Source: Actimicrobium sp035984655
GTDB taxonomy: Bacteria > Pseudomonadota > Gammaproteobacteria > Burkholderiales > Burkholderiaceae_D
Direction: 5' to 3'
Assembly: GCF_035984655.1 (NCBI RefSeq)
Contig: NZ_JAXCHT010000015.1
Location: 1 to 64,000 of the forward strand
Length of the DNA stretch: 64,000 nucleotides
Shown in pieces: positions 8,925 to 18,098 of the stretch; position 1 is the first letter of the stretch; the number at the start of each line of letters is the position of its first letter. Under the pieces are notes generated by a model, which saw only the letters and a program-made list of their open reading frames with translations, did not search any database and was not told the origin of the DNA. The translations under genes and the position numbers were made by a program.

Positions 8925-9788
8925 GTGGTGCAGGCGCGTCGGCCTGCACCTGTTTGCCGAAAGCACCACCGCTGTGTTCTAATTTGCGGCGCATTTGCAG
9001 CACCACCGAGGATCGACATCAATTCCACCCTGATTTCCATTTTGCTCGCAACCACCATCGCGGGCGTCTTCAGCATTTCCGCTGCGGCGGTGTTTTCGTT
9101 CGCGCTGCTGTCGAAAATGGTCGAGCGCATGGTCAGTCTGTCGGTCGGGATCATGTTGTCGACCTCGCTGCTGCACGCGTTGCCGGAAGCCTTTGAATCC
9201 GGCGCCGATCCACGCACCCTGTTTGCCACCTTGCTGGCCGGTTTGCTGGCGTTCTTCCTGCTCGAAAAAACCGCGATCCTGCGCCACTCGCATCATCACG
9301 AGGGCGACGGCCATGCGCATGCGCACGGGCACGATGCGAACGAGGCGGGGCGCGCGGGCTGGATGATTCTGGTGGGCGACGGGCTGCACAATTTCACCGA
9401 CGGGATTCTGATCGCAGCGGCATTTCTGGCCGACCCGAACCTGGGACTGGTGACCGGGCTGGCCATCATCGCGCATGAAATCCCGCAGGAAATCGGCGAT
9501 TTCATCGTCTTGCTCAACGCCGGATTTTCGCGGCGGCGGGCGTATTTCTTCAATCTGTTGTGCAGCCTGATGGCGGTGCTGGGCGGCCTGCTGGGCTACT
9601 TCACGCTGGCCCACGGGCAGGCGCTGATTCCGTATGTGCTGGTGTTCGCCTCATCGGGCTTCATCTACATCGCGTTATCGGACCTGATGCCGCAAATGCA
9701 GCGGCGCTCAACCTTGCGCGAAACCATCCCGCAGGTGATCCTGATAGCGGTCGGGGTCGGCATCGTGCTGTTTCTGACGCACCACTAG
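8925..9788 (+). CDS. ZIP family divalent metal transporter
   Basis: Inner-membrane ZIP permease with about eight helices, for zinc or iron uptake. Diagnostic features: a His-rich cytoplasmic loop (HSHHHEGDGHAHAHGHD), the TM4 metal site DGLHNFTDGILIAAAF and the TM5 site AHEIPQEIGDF. The start is unclear. The frame is open from a GTG at 8925, but the first 30 codons do not resemble a ZIP N-terminus, and the conserved part begins near NSTLISILLATTIAG (about 9021). There is no ATG there; a GAGG at 9008-9011 sits 6 nt before an ATC codon at 9018. The 3' end overlaps the convergent sulfurtransferase by 4 nt. Confidence 0.9.
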   Translation: MVQARRPAPVCRKHHRCVLICGAFAAPPRIDINSTLISILLATTIAGVFSISAAAVFSFALLSKMVERMVSLSVGIMLSTSLLHALPEAFESGADPRTLFATLLAGLLAFFLLEKTAILRHSHHHEGDGHAHAHGHDANEAGRAGWMILVGDGLHNFTDGILIAAAFLADPNLGLVTGLAIIAHEIPQEIGDFIVLLNAGFSRRRAYFFNLLCSLMAVLGGLLGYFTLAHGQALIPYVLVFASSGFIYIALSDLMPQMQRRSTLRETIPQVILIAVGVGIVLFLTHH

Positions 9789-10639
9789 TTTCCCGTTGCG
9801 ATGGGGTAGGCGGGATCGCTGCTCCACTCGCTCCACGAGCCCGGATACAATGCTGCGCCGTGCATGCCGGCTACTTCCAGTGCAAGCAAATTGTGGCAGG
9901 CCGTCACGCCGGAGCCGCATTGCATCACGCTGTTTGCCGGCGACGCGATCAAGGCATGAAATTCTTCCCGCAACTGTTCGCCCGGCTTGAAGCGGCCATC
10001 GGCTTGCAGATTGTCCTTGAAGAAGCGGTTCTTCGCACCGGGGATGTGTCCCCCGACCCGGTCGAGCGTCTCGTTTTCGCCGCGGAAGCGGTCGGCAGCG
10101 CGCGCATCGATCACGGTCCATTGCGCTTCGTGCAGATTGGCCTGCATTTGCGCGACATCGACCTGGGTGGTCAGCGATTCGGCAGGGCTGAAGTTGCCCG
10201 GCGAGACGGCTGCGGTTTCGCGTGACAACGGATTGCCGGCTGCCGTCCAGGTCGCCAGTCCGCCATCCAGCAAGGCGACACGGGCGTGCCCGAGCCAGCG
10301 CAACATCCACCACAAGCGCGCGGCAAACATGCCGCCATGCGCGTCATAGGCAATCAACTGGGAATCCTGATTGACGCCGAGCCGGCGCAAGGTCTGTACG
10401 AAATCGGTAGGCTCGGGCAGCGGATGGCGGCCGCGAAAACTGCCGTCCGGCGCGGTCTTGGCGCCGGACAGGTCGGTATCGAGATGGGCAAAACGGGCGC
10501 CGGGAATATGGCCTGCGGCGAAGGCGTTGCGACCGGCGTCGGGGTCGGCGAGGTCGTGCCGGCAATCAATCACGACCCAGTTGGGTTCATTCAGATGCAG
10601 TGTGAGATTGGCTGCGGAAATCAACGTGCGAAAAGGCAT
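9785..10639 (-). CDS. sseA: Sulfurtransferase (3-mercaptopyruvate/thiosulfate type)
   Basis: A two-domain rhodanese, 284 residues. The N-terminal inactive rhodanese fold has VIDCRHDLADPDAG, HIPGARFAHLD and a DAHGGMFAARLWW loop. The C-terminal domain holds the active-site loop CGSGVTAC, whose CG[ST]GV form is typical of 3-mercaptopyruvate sulfurtransferases, so the enzyme probably moves sulfur from 3-mercaptopyruvate to cyanide or thiols. The ATG at 10639 has AGGAG 6 nt upstream; a GTG one codon earlier is too close to that site. It is followed closely by the DMT transporter upstream on the same strand, a probable two-gene unit. The symbol is assigned by family only. Confidence 0.88.
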   Translation of the reverse strand: MPFRTLISAANLTLHLNEPNWVVIDCRHDLADPDAGRNAFAAGHIPGARFAHLDTDLSGAKTAPDGSFRGRHPLPEPTDFVQTLRRLGVNQDSQLIAYDAHGGMFAARLWWMLRWLGHARVALLDGGLATWTAAGNPLSRETAAVSPGNFSPAESLTTQVDVAQMQANLHEAQWTVIDARAADRFRGENETLDRVGGHIPGAKNRFFKDNLQADGRFKPGEQLREEFHALIASPANSVMQCGSGVTACHNLLALEVAGMHGAALYPGSWSEWSSDPAYPIATGN

Positions 10640-10648
10640 CACGTGCTC

Positions 10649-11578
10649 CTAAATTTCGGTTGCGATCGGATCGGACACCGGCCGCGCTGCACCGGTAGTC
10701 TGGATATTACGCGTGTTGTACCAGGTCGCAACCAGACCGCTCAACAGAATCACGGCGATGCCCAGCCAACCTTCCAGTCCCAGCACATCCTGCCACAGCA
10801 GCACGCCCCAGAAACTGGAGAACACGATGCCGGTGTATTGCAGATTCGCAGTGACCAGCATCTTGCCGAGCCGGTACGCGCGCGTCATCGCCATTTGCGC
10901 GATGGTGGCCGTCAGGCCAACGCCCAGCAGCAGCAGAAAGCCGGTCGAGGTATGCGTGTGCCAGACCGTGCCATGTTGCACCGCGCCTGGGGCGAGCAGG
11001 GTGCCGCCGAAACCGGCCAGCATGCCGACCACCGAAAAATAGAACACCACCCGAAACTCGGGCTCGCCGAGCTTGCCCAGCGCGCGCACCTGCAGGTAGG
11101 CCAGCGCCGACAGCATGCCCGAGCCCAGTGCGATCAGGGCACTGGCCCACTGGCTGGCCTGCATGGCCGGCTGCAACAGCAATGTGACACCCAGAAAACT
11201 GGTCAGGATGGCCGCCAGCAAACCCCACTCGAAGCGCAACGCGCCGCGCGTCCAGCCGCCGACGAACAGGATCGCGGCGATCCAGATCGGCGACATGTAG
11301 TTGAGGGTCATGGCCATCGACAGCGGCAGGTGGGCAATCGCATAGAACCACAGCCACAGCGAGGTCACGCCGACCGCGCCGCGCCACAAGTGATGACCGG
11401 GAAAGCGGGTCGCCAGCGAATCGCCGCGCAGCAGCACCAGCGCGCCGATCGCCAGCATGCCGACGAGGCCGCGGTACATGACGATTTCAGCAGTGCTGTA
11501 ATAGGCCGAGGCCAGCTTGACGCAGACACCCATGACCGAAAAGACCAGGGTTGCCAGCAGCATCCAGAGCGATTGCAT
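10649..11578 (-). CDS. EamA/DMT family transporter
   Basis: 309 residues arranged as two five-helix EamA repeats: MQSLWMLLATLVFSVMGVCVKLAS opens the first, and WASALIALGSGMLSALAYLQVRALG opens the second. Family members export amino acids, metabolites or drugs across the inner membrane; the substrate cannot be told from the sequence. The first repeat includes YRGLVGMLAIGAL and LPLSMAMTLNYMSPIW, typical of RhaT/YdcZ-like EamA proteins. It sits 6 nt downstream of the Rieske oxygenase gene and 9 nt upstream of the sulfurtransferase on the same strand, so the three probably form one transcript. Confidence 0.87.
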   Translation of the reverse strand: MQSLWMLLATLVFSVMGVCVKLASAYYSTAEIVMYRGLVGMLAIGALVLLRGDSLATRFPGHHLWRGAVGVTSLWLWFYAIAHLPLSMAMTLNYMSPIWIAAILFVGGWTRGALRFEWGLLAAILTSFLGVTLLLQPAMQASQWASALIALGSGMLSALAYLQVRALGKLGEPEFRVVFYFSVVGMLAGFGGTLLAPGAVQHGTVWHTHTSTGFLLLLGVGLTATIAQMAMTRAYRLGKMLVTANLQYTGIVFSSFWGVLLWQDVLGLEGWLGIAVILLSGLVATWYNTRNIQTTGAARPVSDPIATEI

Positions 11579-11584
11579 CCCGGA

Positions 11585-12685
11585 TCAGAGCGCGATCTGC
11601 GCGCGATACCACTCGTGAAAATGCTGCATGCCATCTTCCATCGGCGACTGGTACGGGCCGACTTCGTTGACGCCGCGATCAAGCAGGATCTTGCGGCCGG
11701 CATCCATGCGCAGGGCGATTTCATCATCCTCGACGCAGGTCTCCATGTAGGCGGCGCGCTCGGCTTCGATGAATTCACGTTCGAACAGAACGATTTCCTC
11801 GGGGTAGTAGAACTCGACCACATTGGTGGTTTTCTGCGGACCGCGCGGCCACAGCGTCGACACCACCAGCACATGCGGATACCACTCGACCATCACGTTC
11901 GGATACAGCGTGAGCCAGATCGCACCGTAGTCGGGCGCGCTGCCGTTGCGGAATTTGAGTACCTGATCCTGCCACTTGCGATAGACCGGCGAGCCGGATT
12001 TGGTCAGGCCGCGATTGACGCCGACGGTCTGTACGCTGAAATCCTGGCCGAACTGCCATTTCAGGTCATCGCAACTGACAAAGCTGCCCAGGCCCGGATG
12101 GAACGGCTCGACGTGATAATCCTCCAGATAGACTTCAATGAAGGTCTTCCAGTTGTAATCGCATTCGTGGGTCTCGACGTGGTCGAGCAGATAGCCGTCG
12201 AAGTTCAATGCCGGCGTCACGTCGAGCCCGGCCAGTTTGCCGGGCACGTCGTAGCCGTTCTGCTCGAACAGCAGGCCGTTCCAGTTTTGCAGCGGTGTTT
12301 TCGACAGGTTCAGGCACGGGGTTTCGGCAAAGTGCGGCGCCCCCAGCAGTTCACCCTTGAGATCGTAGGTCCAGCGATGCAGCGGACAAACAATGTTGTC
12401 GGCATGGCCGCGGCCATTGAACATCTTGGCCTGGCGGTGCCGGCAGACGTTCGACAGCAACTCGATGCCATTGGCATTGCGCACCAGCATGCGGCCTTCG
12501 TTTTCCCACGGCAGCGTGGCAAAGTCGCCGACGCCGGGCACCATGAGTTGATGGCCGGCGTAGCGCGGGCCTTGACGGAATAACTGCTGAATTTCCTGCT
12601 GCAACAACTGTTCGTCGAAATAGACGTTAACCGGAAGTTGCGCGTTGGATCGCGCGAGTTTGGCAATAGAAGCCAGTTCGGACAT
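11585..12685 (-). CDS. Rieske non-heme iron oxygenase, alpha subunit
   Basis: A ring-hydroxylating-type oxygenase alpha subunit, 366 residues. The N-terminal Rieske [2Fe-2S] domain shows CRH...CPLHRW (Cys-x-His, 17 residues, Cys-x2-His), and the catalytic domain carries the mononuclear iron ligands in EDYHVEPFHPGL with a distal acidic residue. No beta subunit, ferredoxin or reductase gene lies nearby, so electrons must come from elsewhere. The shorter alpha-only form resembles choline/betaine or aromatic demethylase-type Rieske enzymes; the substrate is unknown. The ATG at 12685 follows a GGGGGTGGGG stretch that can act as a ribosome binding site; an upstream GTG adds nine residues that are not conserved-looking. 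Confidence 0.88.
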   Translation of the reverse strand: MSELASIAKLARSNAQLPVNVYFDEQLLQQEIQQLFRQGPRYAGHQLMVPGVGDFATLPWENEGRMLVRNANGIELLSNVCRHRQAKMFNGRGHADNIVCPLHRWTYDLKGELLGAPHFAETPCLNLSKTPLQNWNGLLFEQNGYDVPGKLAGLDVTPALNFDGYLLDHVETHECDYNWKTFIEVYLEDYHVEPFHPGLGSFVSCDDLKWQFGQDFSVQTVGVNRGLTKSGSPVYRKWQDQVLKFRNGSAPDYGAIWLTLYPNVMVEWYPHVLVVSTLWPRGPQKTTNVVEFYYPEEIVLFEREFIEAERAAYMETCVEDDEIALRMDAGRKILLDRGVNEVGPYQSPMEDGMQHFHEWYRAQIAL

Positions 12686-12786
12686 CCCCACCCCCAAATT
12701 AATTTGCACCAACCCAAGAGAGAAAGAATCCGCAAAAACCTGTGTTCAAAGTGTTTTGAAAAGGGAATTTTTGGACAGAACCGAAG

Positions 12787-12792
12787 ATTATA
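12787..12792 (-). promoter_or_regulatory. Candidate -10 box for the Rieske operon
   Basis: Read on the minus strand, a perfect TATAAT lies about 100 nt before the oxygenase ATG, in the 250-nt divergent gap shared with xseB. No good -35 is spaced correctly, so this is tentative. Confidence 0.3.
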
Positions 12793-12933
12793 CGCGAAGC
12801 AACTGCGCGCCGTCCCGCGGCTTGTAGTGCAGATCGTGCCGAATACCCGCTTTCACAAGGCTTGGCCGGTTCTTTTCGTCCGATTGCGATGGATTGCTCT
12901 AAAATGACGAGTTATCCGTGACACCCCTTTGCC

Positions 12934-13188
12934 ATGCCCAAAAAAAATCCTGATACCGCCGCACCGCTGTCATTTGAAGATGCCATGGCCGAACTGACCC
13001 GGCTGGTCGCGCAAATGGAAGCCGGTGAACTGCCGCTGGAGGCCTCGGTGGCCGCCTACGCGCGCGGCTCCGAGCTGGTCCGCTTTTGCGCTGCGCAGCT
13101 CGACAAGGTCGACAGCCAGGTCAAGGTGCTCGAAGGCGAGATGCTCAAACCGTTTGCTGCCGACATGATCAGTGAGTCCGACGCATGA
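12934..13188 (+). CDS. xseB: Exodeoxyribonuclease VII small subunit
   Basis: An 84-residue XseB, the partner of XseA in the nuclease that degrades single-stranded DNA. The core LSFEDAMAELTRLVAQMEAGELPLEASVAAYARGSELVRFCAAQLDKVDSQVKVL is the family consensus and forms a helical hairpin. Its stop overlaps the ispA start by 4 nt, the usual arrangement of xseB-ispA-dxs. A TAAAAT at 12900-12905 could be a -10 element. No Shine-Dalgarno sequence is evident before the ATG. Confidence 0.95.
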   Translation: MPKKNPDTAAPLSFEDAMAELTRLVAQMEAGELPLEASVAAYARGSELVRFCAAQLDKVDSQVKVLEGEMLKPFAADMISESDA

Positions 13189-14078
13189 CCGTGCGCAGCG
13201 CGTTTGACGACTGGATGCAGGCGGCGCAGGCGGCCACCGAGACCGCGTTGGCGCAGTTTCTGCCCGCGCCCGGCGACACGCCGCAGCGCCTGCATGCCGC
13301 GATGCGCTACGCCGTGCTCGACGGTGGCAAACGTATGCGGCCGTTGCTGGTGCAGGCTGCCGGCGAATTGTTCGATGCCGACATTGCCAGCACGCTGCGC
13401 GCTGCTGCGGCGGTTGAAATGATGCATGCGTATTCGCTGGTGCACGACGACATGCCATGCATGGACGACGACGCGCTGCGGCGAGGCAAGCCGACCGTGC
13501 ATGTCCAGTACGACGAGGCCACCGCCTTGCTGGTGGGCGATGCCTTGCAGGCGCGCGCGTTCGGCGTGCTGGCAGGGCTGCCGATCGATCCGGCGCGCGT
13601 GGTGGCAATGATTGCGTTGCTGGCGCAGGCCTCCGGTTCGGACGGCATGTGCGGCGGCCAGGCGATCGATCTCGGCAGCGTCGGCATGCGCCTGTCGCTG
13701 GCCGAGCTGGAACAGATGCATCATCTGAAAACCGGGGCATTGCTGCGCGCCTCGGTGCTGCTCGGTGCCTGGTGTGGCACCGCACCGACGGAGCAACAGG
13801 CGCAGGCGCTCAATACCTACGCGGCCGCGATCGGACTGGCATTTCAGGTGGTCGATGACGTGCTCGATGCGACGGCCGATTCGGCCACGCTGGGCAAGAC
13901 CGCCGGCAAGGATGCGGCCGACAACAAGCCGACCTATGTGTCGATCCTCGGGCTTGACGAATCGCGCGCGCTGGCAGAAAAATTATGCAGTGATGCCCAA
14001 CGGGCCATTCTGCCCTTCGGTGACAAAGCACGACATTTGCGCGCACTCGCCGCATTGATCGTGCAACGGAAAGCCTAG
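13185..14078 (+). CDS. ispA: Farnesyl diphosphate (polyprenyl) synthase
   Basis: Class I trans-prenyltransferase that condenses IPP with DMAPP and geranyl-PP to give farnesyl-PP, 297 residues. Motifs: GGKRMRPLLV for substrate binding, the first Asp-rich motif HDDMPCMDDD preceded by HAYSLV, the CGGQAIDL segment, and the second Asp-rich motif FQVVDDVLDAT. The short-chain signature (two residues inside the first Asp motif, DDMPCMD) supports FPP-length product. It is coupled to xseB and followed after 1 nt by dxs, which feeds the same pathway. Confidence 0.95.
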   Translation: MTVRSAFDDWMQAAQAATETALAQFLPAPGDTPQRLHAAMRYAVLDGGKRMRPLLVQAAGELFDADIASTLRAAAAVEMMHAYSLVHDDMPCMDDDALRRGKPTVHVQYDEATALLVGDALQARAFGVLAGLPIDPARVVAMIALLAQASGSDGMCGGQAIDLGSVGMRLSLAELEQMHHLKTGALLRASVLLGAWCGTAPTEQQAQALNTYAAAIGLAFQVVDDVLDATADSATLGKTAGKDAADNKPTYVSILGLDESRALAEKLCSDAQRAILPFGDKARHLRALAALIVQRKA

Positions 14079-14079
14079 T

Positions 14080-15948
14080 ATGGATTTGCTTAAGAAAATC
14101 AATCAACCGTCCGATCTGCGGCGCCTGCCGCGCCAGCAATTGCATGTGCTGGCCGACGAGTTGCGCGAATACGTGATCGATTCGGTGTCGAAGACCGGCG
14201 GTCATTTGTCCTCCAACCTCGGCACGGTCGAACTGACCATCGCGCTGCACTATGTCTTCAACACGCCGGAAGACCGCATCGTCTGGGACGTCGGACACCA
14301 AACCTATCCGCACAAGATCCTGACCGGGCGGCGCGACCAGATGCACACGCTGCGCCAGAAGGATGGCATTTCCGGCTTTCCGCGCCGCGTCGAAAGCGAG
14401 TACGACACCTTTGGCACGGCCCATTCGTCGACCTCGATCTCGGCCGCGCTCGGGATGGCACTGGCAGCGCGCACCAAGGGCGAAAGCCGGCACGCGGTCG
14501 CCGTCATCGGCGATGGCGCGATGACGGCCGGCATGGTGTTCGAAGCCATGAACAATGCCGGTGTGTATGACGACATCAACCTGCTGGTCGTACTCAACGA
14601 CAACGACATGTCGATCTCGCCGCCGGTCGGTGCGCTCAATCGTTATCTGGCGCGCCTGATGTCGGGAAAGTTCTATGCCGCGGCCAAGCATGTCGGCAAG
14701 TCGGTGCTGCCGGGTCCGGTGCTGGAACTGGCCAAGCGCTTCGAGGAACACGCCAAGGGAATGGTGGTGCCGGCCACCATGTTCGAGGAGTTCGGCTTCA
14801 ACTACATCGGTCCGATCGACGGTCACGACCTGGAGTCGCTGATTCCGACGCTGCAGAACCTGAAGCATCTGAAAGGCCCGCAGTTCCTGCATGTGGTCAC
14901 CAAGAAAGGCCAGGGCTACAAGCTGGCCGAGGCCGATCCGGTGCTGTATCACGGTCCGGGAAAATTCAATCCGGTCGAGGGCATCAAGCCGGCTGCGGTG
15001 GCAGGCAAGCGCACCTACACGCAGGTCTTTGGCGACTGGCTGTGCGACATGGCGGCGCAGGACAAGCGCCTGGTCGGCATCACGCCCGCCATGCGCGAAG
15101 GCTCCGGCATGGTTGAATTCGAGCGCCGCTTTCCCGAACGCTATTACGATGTCGGGATTGCCGAGCAACATGCGGTGACGTTTGCCGCCGGCATGGCGAC
15201 CGAGGGTCTGAAGCCGGTGCTGGCGATTTATTCGACCTTTCTGCAGCGTGGTTACGACCAGTTGATCCACGATGTCGCGCTGCAAAATCTGGACGTGACG
15301 TTTGCGCTGGATCGCGCCGGTCTGGTCGGCGCCGACGGCGCCACCCACGCCGGCAATTACGACATGGCGTTCCTGCGCTGCATTCCGAACATGGTCGTCA
15401 TGGCCGCCTCGGACGAAAACGAGTGCCGCCAGATGCTGACCACTGCCTACCAGCATGTCGGGCCGGCGGCGGTGCGTTATCCGCGCGGCGCCGGTACCGG
15501 TGTCGCCACGACTGCGGCATTGACGCCGCTGCCAATGGGCAAGGGCGAGCTGCGCCGGCAGGGCGAGCGGATCGCCATCCTGGCTTTCGGCACGATGCTC
15601 GCACCGGCCTTGAAGGCCGCCGAGGGGCCCAATGCCACGGTCGCCAACATGCGCTTTGTCAAACCGCTGGATGTGGCGCTGGTCAAGCAACTGGCGCTGT
15701 CGCACGACGCCATCGTCACGGTCGAAGAGGGCGCCATCATGGGTGGTGCCGGTTCGGCAGTGGCCGAGGCGCTGGCCGAATTGGGCATCGTCAAGCCGGT
15801 CCTGCATCTGGGCTTGCCGGATCGCTTCATCGACCATGGCGACGTCGCCCAGTTGCTGGCCGAGTGCGGGCTGGATGCCGCCGGCATCACCGCCTCGATC
15901 AACGCCCGCTTCGGCGCGGGCGAGCCGCGTCTGGTAGTTAGTCGCTAG
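14080..15948 (+). CDS. dxs: 1-deoxy-D-xylulose-5-phosphate synthase
   Basis: Thiamine-diphosphate enzyme that joins pyruvate and glyceraldehyde 3-phosphate, the first step of the MEP isoprenoid pathway; 622 residues, full length. Motifs: DVGHQTYPHKILTGRR, HSSTSISAALGMALA, the ThDP site GDGAMTAGMVFEAMNNAG with LNDNDMSIS, the GPIDGHD region, and the transketolase-type catalytic glutamate in GIAEQHAVTFAAGMA. The final gene of the xseB-ispA-dxs operon. Confidence 0.97.
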   Translation: MDLLKKINQPSDLRRLPRQQLHVLADELREYVIDSVSKTGGHLSSNLGTVELTIALHYVFNTPEDRIVWDVGHQTYPHKILTGRRDQMHTLRQKDGISGFPRRVESEYDTFGTAHSSTSISAALGMALAARTKGESRHAVAVIGDGAMTAGMVFEAMNNAGVYDDINLLVVLNDNDMSISPPVGALNRYLARLMSGKFYAAAKHVGKSVLPGPVLELAKRFEEHAKGMVVPATMFEEFGFNYIGPIDGHDLESLIPTLQNLKHLKGPQFLHVVTKKGQGYKLAEADPVLYHGPGKFNPVEGIKPAAVAGKRTYTQVFGDWLCDMAAQDKRLVGITPAMREGSGMVEFERRFPERYYDVGIAEQHAVTFAAGMATEGLKPVLAIYSTFLQRGYDQLIHDVALQNLDVTFALDRAGLVGADGATHAGNYDMAFLRCIPNMVVMAASDENECRQMLTTAYQHVGPAAVRYPRGAGTGVATTAALTPLPMGKGELRRQGERIAILAFGTMLAPALKAAEGPNATVANMRFVKPLDVALVKQLALSHDAIVTVEEGAIMGGAGSAVAEALAELGIVKPVLHLGLPDRFIDHGDVAQLLAECGLDAAGITASINARFGAGEPRLVVSR

Positions 15949-15967
15949 TCAGCCGCTAATCAGCCGC

Positions 15968-15995
15968 CAGCCAGTCAGGTCAGCTTGACTGGCTG
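15968..15995. terminator. Hairpin between convergent dxs and cobalamin adenosyltransferase genes
   Basis: A perfect 10-bp inverted repeat (CAGCCAGTCA at 15968-15977, TGACTGGCTG at 15986-15995) with an 8-nt loop falls at the junction of two convergent genes. It has no T-tract, so it may be a weak or factor-assisted bidirectional terminator. Confidence 0.4.
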
Positions 15996-16555
15996 TCTGG
16001 CAGGTCGCGCACGCGATCCTTCTGCCACAGCACATCGCTGCCGCCGCCGAAGCGGTTGAGCACGCGCGACAGCACGAACAGCAAGTCCGACAGGCGGTTC
16101 ATGTACTGCCGCGGCGTGTCATTGACCTGATCGATCTTGCCGAGGCTGACAATCATCCGCTCGGCGCGCCGACAAACGGTGCGGCACACATGCGCCTGCG
16201 CCGCTGCGCGCGAGCCGGCCGGCAGGATGAAATCCTTCAGCGCCGGCAGATCGGCATTGTATTTTTCCAGCAGCATATCCAGCCGCGCCACCTGGGCGAC
16301 GGTGATCATCGTGAAGCCGGGGATGCACAGCTCGCCGCCCATGTCGAACAGGTCATGCTGGATCGAAATCAGTTCTTCGCGCAGGTCGGGCGGCAACGGT
16401 TCGCACAGCAACAGGCCGATGTGCGAATTGAGTTCATCGACATCGCCCATCGCATGCACCCGCAGCGCGTCCTTGTCGACCCGCGTGCCGTCGCCCAGCC
16501 CGGTGGTGCCCTTGTCGCCGGTGCGCGTCGCTATTTTGGAAAGCCGGTTGCCCAT
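15980..16555 (-). CDS. Cob(I)yrinic acid a,c-diamide adenosyltransferase, PduO type
   Basis: ATP:corrinoid adenosyltransferase, 191 residues, which makes adenosylcobalamin. The N-terminal ATP-binding motif TRTGDKGTTGLGDGTRVDKD, the MGDVDELNSHIG segment, RTVCRRAERMIVSL and the closing YMNRLSDLLFVLSRVLN are the PduO/MMAB consensus. It stands alone, with no other cobalamin genes in the window, so it probably serves salvage and supplies B12-dependent enzymes. It is convergent with dxs and divergent from the flavoprotein gene downstream. Confidence 0.94.
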   Translation of the reverse strand: MGNRLSKIATRTGDKGTTGLGDGTRVDKDALRVHAMGDVDELNSHIGLLLCEPLPPDLREELISIQHDLFDMGGELCIPGFTMITVAQVARLDMLLEKYNADLPALKDFILPAGSRAAAQAHVCRTVCRRAERMIVSLGKIDQVNDTPRQYMNRLSDLLFVLSRVLNRFGGGSDVLWQKDRVRDLPDSQSS

Positions 16556-16655
16556 GATGGTTCGCCATGTGAGATTTCAGAGCTGTCGAGGATACGTCAA
16601 AAGCCCGGCGGGCATGCCGCCGCCGGAGTAAAATCAGACAAAAATGGAGACCCGC

Positions 16656-18065
16656 ATGAATCACGCAGTCGATCCCGCGGCCCTCAGAAAACCGCTGCCG
16701 CCAGACCTGCTCGACCGGCTGCGCCACCTGCTCGGTGCGCGCCTGACCACCACCGATGCCATGCGCGCCCATCACGGTCGCGACGAATCGCCGTATGACC
16801 CGATGCCGCCCGATGCGGTGGCGTTCGCGCACAGCACCGAGGAAGTGGCCGCCATCGTGCGCGCCTGCAGCGATCACGCCATCCCGGTAATCGCCTTTGG
16901 TTGCGGCACCTCGCTGGAAGGACACATTCTGGCGCTGCATGGCGGCGTCTCGATTGATCTGTCACAAATGCGGGACATCATTGCGCTGCACGCCGAAGAC
17001 CTGACCGTCACCGTTCAGGCTGGCGTCACCCGCAAGCAGCTCAACGACGCGATCCGCACCAGCGGCCTGTTCTTCCCGATTGATCCGGGCGCCGATGCCT
17101 CGCTGGGCGGCATGGCCGCCACCCGCGCCTCCGGCACCAATGCCGTGCGCTACGGCACCATGCGCGAAAATACCCTGGCGCTGACCGTGGTGATGGCCGA
17201 TGGCCGCGTCATCAAGACCGGCACCCGGGCGCGCAAGTCCTCGGCCGGCTACGATCTGACCCGCGTGCTGGTTGGCAGCGAAGGCACGCTGGGCATCATC
17301 ACCGAAGTCACCGTGCGGCTGTATCCGCAACCCGAGGCGATCTCGGCGGCGGTGTGCTCGTTTGACAGCACGGCCGACGCCGTCAACGCGGTGATCCAGA
17401 CCATCCAGCTCGGCGTGCCGGTGGCGCGGGTCGAGTTCCTCGATGCCAACAGCGTGCGCGCCATCAATGCCCACGACCATCTCGCGCTGCCGGAACAGCC
17501 GCTGCTGCTGTTCGAATTCCATGGCAGCACCGCCTCGGTGGCGGAGCAGGCGACGCAGGTCAAGGACATCGTGGCCGAGCACCATGCCACCGGTTTCGAC
17601 TGGGCCACCCGTCCCGAAGACCGCTCGCGCCTATGGGCCGCGCGCCACAATGCCTACTTCGCGCTGCTGCAGATGCGCCCGGGCTGCCGCGCCATCACGA
17701 CCGACTGCTGCGTGCCGATCTCGCGCCTGGCCGAATGCATCCTGCACACGCGCGACGACTGCGAACAGCACGCCATGATTTATTCGATCATCGGCCACGT
17801 CGGCGACGGCAATTTCCATGTGCTGATGATGGTTGATCCGGACGACGCCGCCGATGTCGCCAAGGCCGACGGCATCAATGCCCGCATGGTCACGCGCGCG
17901 CTCGGCATGGAGGGCACCTGCACCGGCGAGCACGGCGTGGGGATGCACAAAATGGATTTTCTGATCGAGGAACATGGCGTCGATGCGATCGACGCCATGC
18001 GCGCGATCAAGCATGCGCTGGACCCGAAGAACATCATGAATCCGGGCAAGATCCTGCGCTGGTGA
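16656..18065 (+). CDS. FAD-linked oxidase, D-lactate dehydrogenase (cytochrome) like
   Basis: Flavoprotein of the FAD_binding_4/FAD-oxidase_C family, 469 residues. The N-terminal PP-loop domain has IPVIAFGCGTSLEGHILAL and SIDLSQM; the FAD domain continues through GGMAATRASGTNAVRYGTMRENTLAL and SEGTLGIITEVTVRLYP. The C-terminal domain carries the metal/substrate motif IIGHVGDGNFHVLMM and the signature GTCTGEHGVGMHKMDFL. Such enzymes oxidise D-lactate or D-2-hydroxyacids and pass electrons to quinone or cytochrome c. I chose the ATG at 16656 because GGAG sits 6 nt upstream; an ATG at 16644 has no such site. It neighbours a LysR regulator and glcDEF. Confidence 0.9.
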   Translation: MNHAVDPAALRKPLPPDLLDRLRHLLGARLTTTDAMRAHHGRDESPYDPMPPDAVAFAHSTEEVAAIVRACSDHAIPVIAFGCGTSLEGHILALHGGVSIDLSQMRDIIALHAEDLTVTVQAGVTRKQLNDAIRTSGLFFPIDPGADASLGGMAATRASGTNAVRYGTMRENTLALTVVMADGRVIKTGTRARKSSAGYDLTRVLVGSEGTLGIITEVTVRLYPQPEAISAAVCSFDSTADAVNAVIQTIQLGVPVARVEFLDANSVRAINAHDHLALPEQPLLLFEFHGSTASVAEQATQVKDIVAEHHATGFDWATRPEDRSRLWAARHNAYFALLQMRPGCRAITTDCCVPISRLAECILHTRDDCEQHAMIYSIIGHVGDGNFHVLMMVDPDDAADVAKADGINARMVTRALGMEGTCTGEHGVGMHKMDFLIEEHGVDAIDAMRAIKHALDPKNIMNPGKILRW

Positions 18066-18098
18066 TGTTCACCGCGTTTCACTCTTTCAAGAGAACCC

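Noticed and set aside
10286..12583. 765-codon open frame on the plus strand opposite the sulfurtransferase, DMT and Rieske genes
   Set aside because: It spans three well-supported genes on the other strand, is rich in Arg/Gln/His with no family motif, and is a shadow of high-GC codon use.
13810..15837. 675-codon open frame on the minus strand opposite ispA and dxs
   Set aside because: Antisense shadow without recognisable domains.
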